Assembly: GCA_023376005.1 (NCBI GenBank) | Contig: CM042151.1 | Coordinates: 76,524,985 to 76,588,984 of the forward strand | Length of the DNA stretch: 64,000 bases | Direction: 5' to 3' | Origin: Doryteuthis pealeii | Taxonomy: Eukaryota > Mollusca > Cephalopoda > Myopsida > Loliginidae | Shown: one piece after another, positions 53,939 through 64,000 of the stretch | How positions within the stretch are numbered: the stretch's first letter is position 1 | Layout of the letters: each line of letters starts with the position of its first letter | Notes under the pieces: model-generated | What the model was told of the DNA's origin: nothing | The model's database searches: none | Seen by the model: only the letters and a program-made list of their open reading frames with translations | Program-made: the position numbers and the translations under genes

Positions 53939-56800
53939 TGTTGTGAATTTATAAACTTAATCTCACATAAAAGAGACATGCCTTTTTTTGTCTTTGGCAA
54001 GCGCAGTTATTCCTTGAGACATATTCCAATTGAGATACTTCCATTAGATTAACGAGGTAACACATTAGGACTTTTCATAACACGAGGTGTTTTTATTTAT
54101 TTAAAATAATGACTGAAAACAAAAGGTCAAAGGGCAAGTAACTCACTCGTACAATCAATGGATTAGGGCAGATAACTTTTTGACCCTATTATTATTAGAG
54201 TCTGTTAGTGTTAATAGTACTGACTAAAGTGAATTTCAACACCTCCTCACTTGCAGTCAGGCTTGTTCTATAATTTCTCTAACACCAAACAGTTCTCTGA
54301 GCTTCACAAATTGTGAGGTCACAAGTCCTTTTGTCAGCATATCAGCAACCATGTCCTTGCTTTGACAATATTCAAGTTGAATAGCTTTCCTTTTAACTTG
54401 TTCACGGATATAGTAGAACTTAATATCTATATGTTTTGCCCGTCCATGATATTGTGGATTTTTCACCATGCATATTGTAGATTGGTTTATCTCATAATGA
54501 GTGTTGGTCCAACTGAGGCTTCATTGAGGTCACTTTGAAGACGTTGCATCCATACAGCTTCCTGTGCTGCACTTGCCAATGCCATGTATTCTGCTTCAGC
54601 TGTAGATAATGCCACACAAGATTGCTTTTTGCTTCTCCAACTGACAGCAGCTCCACTTAATTTAAACAGGTAGCCTGAAGTTGACCTGCGGTCATCCAAA
54701 TCTCCAGCCCAGTCTGCATCGGAATATACGACGAAATCAGTCACCTCCTCCTTGTCATACAGCAACCCATAGTTCCGTTTACCATTAAGATAGCGCATGG
54801 TGTGCTTAATGGACTTCCAGTGTTCCATAGTTGGCTTGGAACAAAATCTGGCAACATTACTGACAGCATAAGCAATATCAGGTTGTGTTCTTGTCGAAAG
54901 ATATAGGAGACTTCCAATTGCCGACTGATACAATTCTTGATTGAATAGCTTGCTGTCCTCAGTGGCTTTGGTTAGCTTTGCACCAGTATCAATTAGAGTC
55001 GCTGTAGGTTTTGAGTTTTCCATTTTAATTTTTTTCAAAACTTCTGCAGTATATGCTGGTTGACCAATCCAGATTTTTCCTGACCCTGGATAAACAATTT
55101 TGACACCCAAGAAGTAGTGAAGTTTTCCCATGTCCTTGATGTCAAAACACTCTGAGATTCTTTTGATGAATTCTTGGATTTATGTCGAAGACTTGCTCGC
55201 TAGATATCATCAACATAAACAGCTGCTATGAAGACCTCTCCTCCTGAAGTTAGTGTGTAGATACAAGGATCATTTTCTAACTGTTTGAAATGCATCTTCT
55301 TTAGCTGTCTGTTAAGGGCTTCATTCCAGCATCTTGGCGACTGTTTCAAACCATATAGGATTCGATTCAGTTTACAGACAAGATGCTCTTTGCCTTTGAC
55401 TTCAAAACCTTCCGGCTGTTTCATGTAGATGTCTTCATTTAACTCACTATTCAAAAATGCAGTGGTTATATCCAACTGGTGTAGCTTGAGATCATGTTTT
55501 GCTGCCAATGCAATAACAGTTCGCACTGATTCGAACCTTACAACTGGACAAAAGATCTCATCGTAGTCAACTCCATGCTTTTGGAGAAATCCCTGAGCTA
55601 CAAGTCGAGCTTTGTGCTGTTTCATGTCTCCATCACCATCATATTTTCTTTTGAATATCCACTTACTTCCAATTGCTTTCCGTCCACTGGGTAGTTCAGC
55701 AAGATCCCATACTTTTTTAGTATTTAGTGAATTTATTTCACTTTCCATTGCTTTCAACCATTCCCTTTTCTCAGGACTGGAAAGTGCTTCTTTTACTGTT
55801 AATGGGTCATCCAACCTGTGAGCAACATATACCCATTCACCATACTGATCTGGAGCTTTTCTAATCCTTGGTGATCTTCGTGGTCCTGTGGCCTCTCGTG
55901 AATTCTCATCATCATCACTTCTGATGTTTTCACATTCAACCTCCACTACAGGTTGATTAACAACTCCACCTGTCCCCTGTTCACCTTTGGATGCGGTTTC
56001 ATTAAATATGACATCTCTGCTATGGAAGACTCTAGATGTGTCTGTATCAAAGAGTCTATTGACCCTTTGACACAATACCATATCCAAGAAAGATGCTCTT
56101 TTTGCTTTAGGTTCTATTTTAGATCTTTCATCCTTTGGTATATGAGCATAAGCACTACATCCAAAAATGCGTAAATGATTAACATTTGGTTTGTAGCCTT
56201 TCCATACTTCATATGGTGTCATCGCTTTTACAGCAGTTTTTGGGCTTCGGTTTCGAACATATATGAAGCTGTTGACAGAACTTCTGTCCAAAATTTCTTA
56301 GGCAGCTTCGAATCTGACAACATTGCTCGTACAGTTTCCACTAACGTCCGATCCATTCTTTCAGCTACTCCATTTTGCTCTAGTGTTTTGGGAACAGTGG
56401 GCTCATGGCGTATACCATTCTTTTTTAAGTAATCTTCAAACTCTTTTGAAGTGTATTCACCGCCATTGTCAGAGCGTAGTGTCTTAATTTTCTCACCACT
56501 GGAATTCTCCACCATGGTTTTCCACTCCATGAATTTTTAAAAAACTTTACTTTTGTTTTTAAGAATGTATATCCATACATATCTTGATTTGTCATCAATA
56601 AATGTGACAAAATATTCTGCTCCACTGAGTGATTTTGCCTCTAATCTTCCACAAAGATCACTGTGCACAATTTCAAGCAGTTTTGTGGTTCGCCTACCGC
56701 CAGATTTTGGAAACGAAGAACGTTAATGTTTTCCATCCACACATGGCTCACAAAAGTTGATGTCTTTTGTTACATCATAATCAAGGCCATTTACTAAAAT
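53939..56800 (-). mobile_element. Ty1/copia retrotransposon 3' part, copy 2 (longer)
   Basis: The LTR is at 53939-54241, then RNase H, RT and most of integrase on the minus strand. It ends near 56800 in the integrase zinc-binding region, where it meets a dispersed repeat. gag, protease and the 5' LTR are absent. Confidence 0.88.
54257..56800 (-). pseudogene. Copia pol: integrase, RT and RNase H, copy 2
   Basis: Read 5' to 3' on the minus strand. The integrase zinc region end (DVTKDINFCEPCVDGKH) is followed by catalytic residues in HSDLCG, LRSDNGGEYTSKEF and QNGVAERM. Then IFGCSAYAHIPKDERSK, the linker RRSPRIRKAPDQYGEW, RT (KWIFKRKYDGDGDMKQHKAR, QLDITTAFLNSELNE, YVDDI) and RNase H as in copy 1. 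Frameshifts lie near 56530 and 56265, at the RT/RNase H junction (55132-55200, with a stop) and near 54487. It is not functional. Confidence 0.9.
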
Positions 56801-57055
56801 GACTAAATCGCTACTAATTCGGTTTTGGTAATAGGGCATCTTTAACATTGAAACTTATTTTAATATGAAATTCTTTAGAAAATAACCTAACAATTTAGAA
56901 AAAAAGAAAAGAAAAAAAAATACATATTTTTTCTTATTTACGAGATTTAAGTTTCAATGTTTAAGATGCCCTATTACCAAAACCGAATTAGTTGCGATTT
57001 AGTTTTTTTTACATATGTTCCGTCGTTAAATTATCTTTCCAAAAATGTAACATTA

Positions 57056-57110
<55 letters not shown>

Positions 57111-57330
57111 TACAAAGATCTTTGTATGGGGGATCAATGCGCGAAACAAAAACTAACGAAAATTATTATCCTTTTCAATTTAGTAAACATTTATTTACAA
57201 TAATAGTTCGTCTTTTATTACTTCATATACCGAAAAAATTTTATTAAAATCGGATAGTTAGTTTATTTTATAAGATTTTTAGAAGAATTTCCTGTGATCA
57301 CCCTTTTTTAGAGCTAGCGAGAAAATGCCC
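56801..57330 (+). repeat. Dispersed repeat R2 with terminal palindrome
   Basis: 56805-57000 is an inverted pair ('ttcggttttggtaatagggc' and complement). The whole unit recurs inverted at 62890-63345, including 'tgcgcgaaacaaaaactaa' and 'aagaatttcctgtgatcacc'. A (TA)n of about 45 bp is at 57058-57103. The truncated copia abuts it directly. Confidence 0.75.
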
Positions 57331-57700
57331 ATGCCTATAAGATATTTTGTGTTTTCAAAACCTTATATGTAATTTATAATAATGAGAAAAGTTCCATAAA
57401 TAGTCATCAAAACATAAATCACACCATAAGAATATTTAAATATATAGGCATATGGCATAGTAGACAAAACTCAGTATTAAAACAAACAACTTGTATTAAC
57501 ATGACGTTTACAAAAAGGTATAACAGGATACCGGGCAAAGTTCTTTGATAAATTTTTGTTTAAAAGTTCTTGTTTGAAAGTTCAATATGAAATATAAGAA
57601 AAGATGTTATAAATCTCGAAGTGAGACAGAAAGGGTAAGATTTCATAGTCACAAAACAGTCAGGCGTAAGGTTGAATAGATAATGCTGATCTCGGAAAGG

Positions 57701-57773
<73 letters not shown>

Positions 57774-58430
57774 CAGTTGTTCATACCTTTTAAGCATGTA
57801 CGTGAATTAATCTTACACTGTAAGGCGTGGATTCGTTTAGACACGTAAATTCTTTCTAGCTTAATATCCGAAAAAGGTGGTATTTATAAGAATTGAGAAG
57901 GCTCCAAATTGGGTCTACTTGGTAAATTTATTTTAGGCGCGAACGTCTCTGATTGGTCGAAAATGTACAAATATTTATTTCAATTTTTCTCTTTTATGCT
58001 GCACCAATCCACATGCGCAAAGACGTACTTTCGTCATTCGACTCTCAATCGTCATAGTGAAAACTTCCGGTTCACTACATGGGAAATTAGGTCGAGTCAT
58101 AGGCAATCCTATAAGAATTTACCAGGAAATAGTTAAGGATTACCGAGTCATGCTTATATAATGGCATGGTTTTGAAATAAATATAAATCGGTTAATTATC
58201 GGATTTTAATACAATTTTCTGTAAAGCAATAAAAGTTTAGATTTCTTTTTTAAATACATTTTTTATCTAAATTCTGAAGACATTCTTTTCTTCTTTTTTT
58301 TGTAGTCATCCCCCCCCTCATTGTTTTGTTAATTTGCCTCCACTCTATTAATGATGAATAGTTATTACATTAGGCACTGCCAAAATTGCCGAAAAATCCA
58401 TCCGTATTTTACAAAATACCTCCCCCGATT
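57331..58430. other. Unassigned DNA with (GA)n
   Basis: A (GA)n of about 60 bp is at 57710-57770. 57480-57560 resembles 62420-62500 ('caacttgtattaa', 'gataccggg'). 57920-58130 is GC-richer, with two CCAAT-type boxes in opposite orientations (gattggtc, accaatcc), possibly a promoter, but no downstream exon was recognised. Confidence 0.45.
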
Positions 58431-59184
58431 GAGAAAAAAAAAAAAAAAGATCAGCGAATTATCCGATTTTAATGAAATGTTCAGTGTTGATTTATCAATT
58501 AATTAATTTTATAATTCATCAGTTATTTTATTAAAAAAACAACTTTTCTGAATTTTTTTTCAGGTCACTTAACTTTGACTCTTATTTTGGGGGCGCAACA
58601 TTTCAGTGGGGTTATAAAAGGTTGAAATTAGTTGCAGTAAAATAAAAAGATAAAAAGACCGAGGTGTGAAAAACAATTAAAGGGAGATATCCTGGTAGAA
58701 AATAAGTACCGAAAATCTGAAAATTAAATGTAAAATACAAACTAAAAAAAAAAATTTTGGCGATCTCTTTTTTACTCTTTTCGATAATTATTTGATTGGC
58801 TATCATCTAATGAAATAAAAAAAAATTTACATCAATATTTGTTTTGTTTAAGAAGGCGGGGGGTGGGGGCCTAAATTTTCAATAGAGTTTTTCTACAAAA
58901 TTATTAAATAACTAATGTATAAAATGATGTACTGGCAAAATGAGCCTAAAATGTCTTCTACAGAAAATAATTTACCAAAAATCAGGGAATTATCGGATTT
59001 TAATGAAATTTTCAGTGTTTATTTATCAATGAATGAGATGTGTGATGCATTATTTATTTCATTTCAAAACTTTCTAATTTTTTTCAGGTCACTTAATTTT
59101 GACCCCCCACTTATGTTGGGGGCGTAACATTTTTTCGAGATGGTCTTATACTGTACTAATTACAGTATAAATAACGAGATATAA
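58430..59184. repeat. Dispersed AT-rich modules (R1), two tandem copies
   Basis: Two modules each contain 'gaattatc.gattttaatga', a poly-T then cag, 'gtcacttaa.tttgac', a short C-run/G-run hairpin and 'gggggcg.aacattt'. They match modules at 33480-33720 and 61560-61800. Confidence 0.7.
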
Positions 59185-59565
59185 GTGTGAGAAGACCTGT
59201 TCTGCGCTCTTGCACCTTCGATGCACAATGTCTAGACCCCAAACGTTGTGATATTCTGGCCGATTTGACGGGCACGAGTCAGAGACAGGTTCACTAGGAT
59301 TAAAAACAAAACAACTACAAAGTTTGTAAACAAGACGCGAATGGAAGAAGGGGATCTGTGATACTTGGCGGCAGTCTATCTCACTAGCTGTCTATCGGCT
59401 TCCTCTACCGGCGACCTTCACACCTCAACGGCCCGGGTTCTAATTGACTAAGGGCTGGAGCTTAGCTGAATTTATGTAAAATTCTCCCCACTACTTATCT
59501 GCTGCTGGACCACACAGAGGGCCGACACTTAAATTCAACGCCGACTTTTAGACAACATTATCCCT
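59185..59565. other. GC-richer insertion in repeat R1
   Basis: It interrupts the module after 'agtataaataacgagat'. Composition changes sharply and returns to AT-rich at 'ttattttttattggtggtc'. It contains 'ggcagtctatctcactagct'. It is an insertion of about 380 bp with no assignable class, perhaps a solo LTR. Confidence 0.4.
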
Positions 59566-61060
59566 TATTTTTTATTGGTGGTCATTATGTTACTACTTAT
59601 CGATTTAGACAAAGTTTGACCTTAAATAATAGATTTAATTATTTTTAATTCGCTTTTAAAACTCGTAGCAGATGATTTTAATGCCAGTACCTATATAAAA
59701 TATAATGAACTAAAGTGCTTATTGAATAAATATTTGTTTTTAGAATCTAAAAATATGTATTTTGAAACTTAAAATTAGGCATTTCATATTTAAATGAATT
59801 TTATCTATTAATTTACTAAGTACCACCAATTTTCCCAGTGAAATGTACTCCCCCACCCCCGCTATTTGATACAATGAAACTTGCATACAAATTAATATTA
59901 TCTTGAAAACAAAATTCCATTCGAAAGAACAAACAAAATAAACTCCTGATAATTTTTTTTAAAAATTTTCATTTCATCAGCTGAAATCTAACGTAGCCCA
60001 AAACAAAAAGGATAAAAAAAATTCTATGAAGAATCAATTAAAATTTCCATAACTATTTACCTTTGGATGTAAATATGTCTTTTGTTTTTCCATAAAATAT
60101 ATTAGGGGAAATATTTTTTATGAGGTAAAACCCTAACCCTAACCCTACCCCCCTATTTTATTTTATGAGATATTAAAAAAATGAACCGCCAAAAAACGAT
60201 TTTTTCCCTTTTTTTTCTATTAAGACAAGAGTCTGAATAACTATATCAAAAAGTTTGTATAATACTCAAGGCAGTATTTTTTGTAGAAAAAAAATCATGT
60301 ATTCTGAAATAAAGTGCTAAAAAGTCATAATATCATTATTTGAAAACCCTTTTTTTTTTTTTTAATTAATACGTACTATATGTCAAGAAAAAAATTTAAG
60401 AAATTAATTTTTAAGAGATTTTAAATCTCTTTTGTGTGCTTAAATAATTTTTTTTTTTTAATGTTTAAAAATCTTTTTTGTGTGTACAAATTGAATTTTT
60501 CACTAATATTTAAATATATGAATTTTAGAATTCATATGAACTAAAAGTTTGTCCGATCCATGATATATTAATATTTTAACAAGAATTTGAAATTTTTAGT
60601 TTTGAATAGTAATGTTTGATTCTTATAATATAGGGAAGAGCAAAACTGACAATATTTGTAAAACTTATTTCTTTTCTTTGCTTCAGTTGCACTATAAGTT
60701 GAAGTAAGAAAAATAATTCCGGAGTTATTCGGAAACTACCACAAAAAATTTTTTTTTTTTTTCAAAAATTATTGAAAACCGGTTATTGAATATGCACAAG
60801 AAAACAATTATGTTGAATACAGCCATGCATAGATTTAAGTCTATAAATAATTTTTTTTTATTAACGGTGAGTAATTTTTCCCAATCGGATAATTTGATCT
60901 TTGAGTTAATTGTTTTTCTCTGTAACAACTTTGTATGATCGTTACTTTTTTATCGAGATTTTTAAAAGCTAAGTTCAAAAATATTTATTTTCGTTCATTC
61001 AATATAGCTAAAACTGATCACGTGACCCGAAATTGGGTATACCTATAATTCACCATAGCA
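59566..61060. repeat. AT-rich repeat, inverted relative to 5100-7100
   Basis: Reverse-complement matches include 'catgatatattaatatt' near 60560 and 'cccaatcggataatttgatc' near 60880. A CCCTAA triplet motif is at 60129-60153. Confidence 0.65.
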
Positions 61061-61904
61061 GAAATACCTAAATAACTCGGAAAGTTTTGAAATAATATAA
61101 CGGATGTATTATAAAATTCATTCACTGATAAATCAATAGTGAAAATTTCATAAAAATCGGATATTCACTGATTTTTGGGGTTTTTTTTTCAATGGGGGAG
61201 GGGTTAATTTATTTTGTAAAATACGGATTTTACGACATCTTTGGCAGTGTTTACGGCCATGTTTATGATATATTTGAGCAAAATTGACAGAAAAAATAGT
61301 TTAAAATGTATTAAAAATAAATTACATGAGTAATATTATTATTTATGTTTTTTTTTGTTTTTTTTTACTGATGCCCATTGTGTTACTACTTTTCAACTTG
61401 GACAAAAATTTGAACTTAAATAATCGATTTAATTAATTTTAATTCGTTTTTAAAATGAAAAGTAGACATTATTTTGACAGAATAGATATCACCAAAGATG
61501 GCATCATAGATGTATTTTACAAAATCAATTTTTAACACCCCTGATTGAAAATACATTTTTTTAAAAAAGCACCAAAACATCAGGGAATTATCCGATTTTA
61601 ATTAAATATTCAGTGTTGATTTATCAATGAATTAATTTTTTAATATATCAATTAATATATTTCGAAACCTGATTTTTTTTTTCAGGACACTTAATTTTGA
61701 CCCCCTTCCCTGATTTTTGGGGCGCAAAATATCGTTGGGGTTATATAAAAGTGAAACTAATTACAGTACAAATAAAAAGACAAAAGATTGAAGGTATGAA
61801 TTGGGAAAAAAAATTAAAGGGGGGATTTCGGTAGAAAATAAAAGCCGAAAATCTGAAAATAATTTGCAAGTAACTGATTCTTACATGGGCTAAACTTGCA
61901 AATT
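61061..61904. repeat. Further R1 modules
   Basis: Partial module at 61080-61210 and a fuller one at 61560-61800 with ttttttttcag then gacacttaattttgac and 'ggggcgcaaaatatc'. No coding sequence was found. Confidence 0.65.
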
Positions 61905-62284
61905 GGTCGAAAAATTAAAACGGAAAGTTTTTTGGTGGTCCCCCGTCATAGTTTAACTACAGTCGGTGAATGAATTTTTTGCGAATTGGGTTACGGTTTA
62001 GGGGTTTGGGGATTAAGGTTGTTTTTTTTTAATTACGTATTGCTTAAAAAGAATTACTATACATCTAATGATGAAAAATATTTTTTAAAACCAAGTTTAA
62101 TTGAAATTATACATTGCAATACTAACACAAACAACTGAGACTAATGTGTCTACCGTTGGGTTCAATAATTAATTTCAATGGTTAATTAAATGTATAGTAA
62201 TTTTGAGTTTTTTTAAGCAATATGTAATTAAAAACAACCTTAATCCCCAAACCCTAAACTGTAACCCAATTCACAAAAAGTTCA
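61905..62284. mobile_element. Foldback (MITE-like) element, copy 2
   Basis: Same palindromic layout as 3021-3489: 'gaaagttttttggtggtc', 'aattacgtattgcttaaaaa' and the inverted 'gcaatatgtaattaaaaaca'. The right end is shortened where the next repeat starts. Confidence 0.65.
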
Positions 62285-63345
62285 TTGCGCGAAACAAAAA
62301 CTAAGGAAAAAAAATTATTAGCCTGTAGTAGGTGATGTTACATATATTTTTCTATATATAAGTACACATCCCACTAGCAGCAAACATTATTCAACAAAAT
62401 GGAGAAATAACGAAGTCGGATTTAAATACACAACTTGTATTAAAGTAAAGTTACAAAATGTAGTACATGATACCGGGAAAAGTCCTTTTCATTTGTTCTT
62501 GTTTTAAAAGTTCATATTTTGTCTTATTTCACTTCCCGATTATGGAACTAACTTGTTTGCGTGGCGATTACTTGTCTGTCATCCTCAAACCGAATTCTCC
62601 CTCTTCCTAGAATTCCCGCTTCTTATTTTAGCGCTCGATTTTAAATTCCAGCGTCTATTAGTTCCGTTATTACATTTTTAGAGTATTTACCCCCCCCTTC
62701 TCAAACAATCATTTTATTAACCATTACAAGCCATTTCAATTTACTAAACATTTATTTACAATAAAAGTTCGTTTTTATTACTCCCTATACCAAAAGTTTT
62801 ATCAAAATTGGAGAGTTTATTTTAGAAGATTTTTAGAAGAATTTCCTGTCATCATTCTTTTTTCTTTTTTTTTTTTTAAATTTCATGGGTTATACTTAGG
62901 GATGTGCAATTTCTCGCTGGCTTTAAAAAAGGGTGATCACAGGAAATTCTTCTAAAAATCATAAAATAAACTAACCATCCGATTTTAATAAAACTTTCGG
63001 TATATGAAGTAATAAAAGACAAACTTTTATTGTAAATAAGTGTTTACTAAATTGAAAAGGATGATAATTTTTTTAGTTAGTTTTTGTTTCGCGCATTGAT
63101 CCCTCGTACAAATATCTTTTTTTTTGGGGGGGGGGGATATAAATAATTTACATTTTTGGAAAGATAATTTAACGACGGAACATATGTAAAAAAAACTAAA
63201 TCGCAACTAATTCGGTTTTGGTAATAGGGCATCTTAAACATTGAAACTTAAATTTCGTAAATAAGAAAAAATATGTATCTTTTTTTTTTCCTAAATTGTT
63301 AGATTATTTTCTAAAGAATTTTATATTAAAAGTTCCTATTGTCTA
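62285..63345 (-). repeat. Dispersed repeat R2 copies, inverted
   Basis: 62890-63345 is the reverse complement of 56805-57330. 62700-62880 is a partial copy in the opposite orientation ('gaatttcctgtcatc'). 62400-62690 is partly similar to 57480-57600, otherwise unassigned. Confidence 0.65.
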
Positions 63346-64000
63346 CTTGTTTTTTGTTTTTTTGTTGTTTTTTTCAGGGATCTTAAAAATTTATAAAATG
63401 TAAAATAAATACTTCTGTTTAGCGGATATCAAAATCGTATTTATTAATCAAAGAAATTATTGTATAAAAAATATCTAGCTAAAAATAATGACATAACATA
63501 TTTCGGTTTTTATTTTTTTAATTTTGAAAATAATGTTTGAATGGCAAATTGTCGTCATTCTTATTAATGGATGGATCTAACGGAAATAATATCCGCTTTG
63601 GTTTTTGAAGGAAAACTGTTGTTGTTGTTGTTGTTGTTGTTTGTTGCAGCGCTGGGTAGTTGAGGTCAATAAGTTAAATCGTGAGGCATCAAGAAAATGC
63701 TAAATTAGTCATTTGTTTTTGCTTCAGAAAAGAAATTATTATACTTACGTTCATCCATATAAAAAATAGTGCACACGTAAAGATGTGATAATTATGTCAA
63801 CAAAGATTAAGAATTTACGGGAATTTACTTTTAAATGCAAAAATTTAGGTTTTATGTAAGAGAAATTTGTTTTTTTTTTAAAACTTTTTTATAACACATA
63901 AACTTGGAATTGTTCTTTATATTAAACGTAAAAGAAAACATTAAAAAGTTAATTTTCAATTTTTTATTGACGTTTTAAAATATTTTTTAACAATTTTCGC
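63346..64000. other. AT-rich DNA, no recognised feature
   Basis: A (GTT)n of about 25 bp is at 63618-63645. Otherwise no coding sequence, SINE or paired repeat was seen. Confidence 0.5.

Noticed and set aside
57909..58136. Possible gene start with CCAAT boxes
   Set aside because: No ATG-led frame with splice signals or family match; left as unassigned DNA.

Overview
This is eukaryotic, metazoan DNA. It is AT-rich, with long (TA)n, (CT)n and (AAT)n tracts, poly-A/T runs, spliced genes with GT/AG introns, a linked C2H2 zinc-finger array, tRNA-derived SINEs, a Penelope-like element and Ty3/gypsy and Ty1/copia retrotransposons. The repeat mix and two interstitial TTAGGG-type motifs suit a lophotrochozoan invertebrate, perhaps a mollusc such as a cephalopod. 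The taxon is inference; nothing here fixes it.

Layout. 1-2.2 kb: terminal exon of a 17-finger C2H2 zinc-finger gene, broken by one inserted base at 1355. 3.9-25.6 kb: a complete six-exon arrestin-domain-containing (ARRDC/alpha-arrestin) gene on the + strand, 318 codons, both arrestin lobes present but no C-terminal PPxY tail. Its introns hold most of the other elements in that span: a long foldback element with Helitron-like ends, a perfect 142-bp palindrome, Penelope fragments, at least five copies of one tRNA-derived SINE, a different SINE with a 17-bp target duplication, LINE fragments and a duplicated piece of exon 5. 25.7-35 kb: microsatellites, a 1.7-kb AAT-rich satellite, LINE/SINE remnants and blocks of a dispersed AT-rich repeat. 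35.0-36.4 kb: a diverged duplicate of the ARRDC promoter and first exon; no further exons of this copy were found.

36.5-56.8 kb is a nest of retroelements. A decayed gypsy element (36.5-45.66 kb) was split at its integrase C-terminus by a 4.3-kb LTR element (40618-44946, 4-bp target duplication CTGG) whose only long reading frame is an unrecognised modular protein. A 3' copia fragment on the minus strand follows. The block LTR element / gypsy tail / copia is then repeated about 8.2 kb downstream, with a further partial copy between. Much of the repeated part differs from the first copy by single-base indels rather than substitutions, so an unpolished assembly duplication must be considered alongside real duplication.

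56.8-64 kb: repeated modules that also occur, often inverted, at 2.6-8 kb and 32-35 kb, including a second copy of a foldback element and an inverted telomere-like motif. No convincing host gene was found there.

The two host genes share no evident pathway. ARRDC proteins are trafficking adaptors and C2H2 arrays bind nucleic acid. The most novel material is the modular LTR element, the Helitron-ended foldback with its neighbouring perfect palindrome, and the fast-diverging orphan ARRDC first exon.
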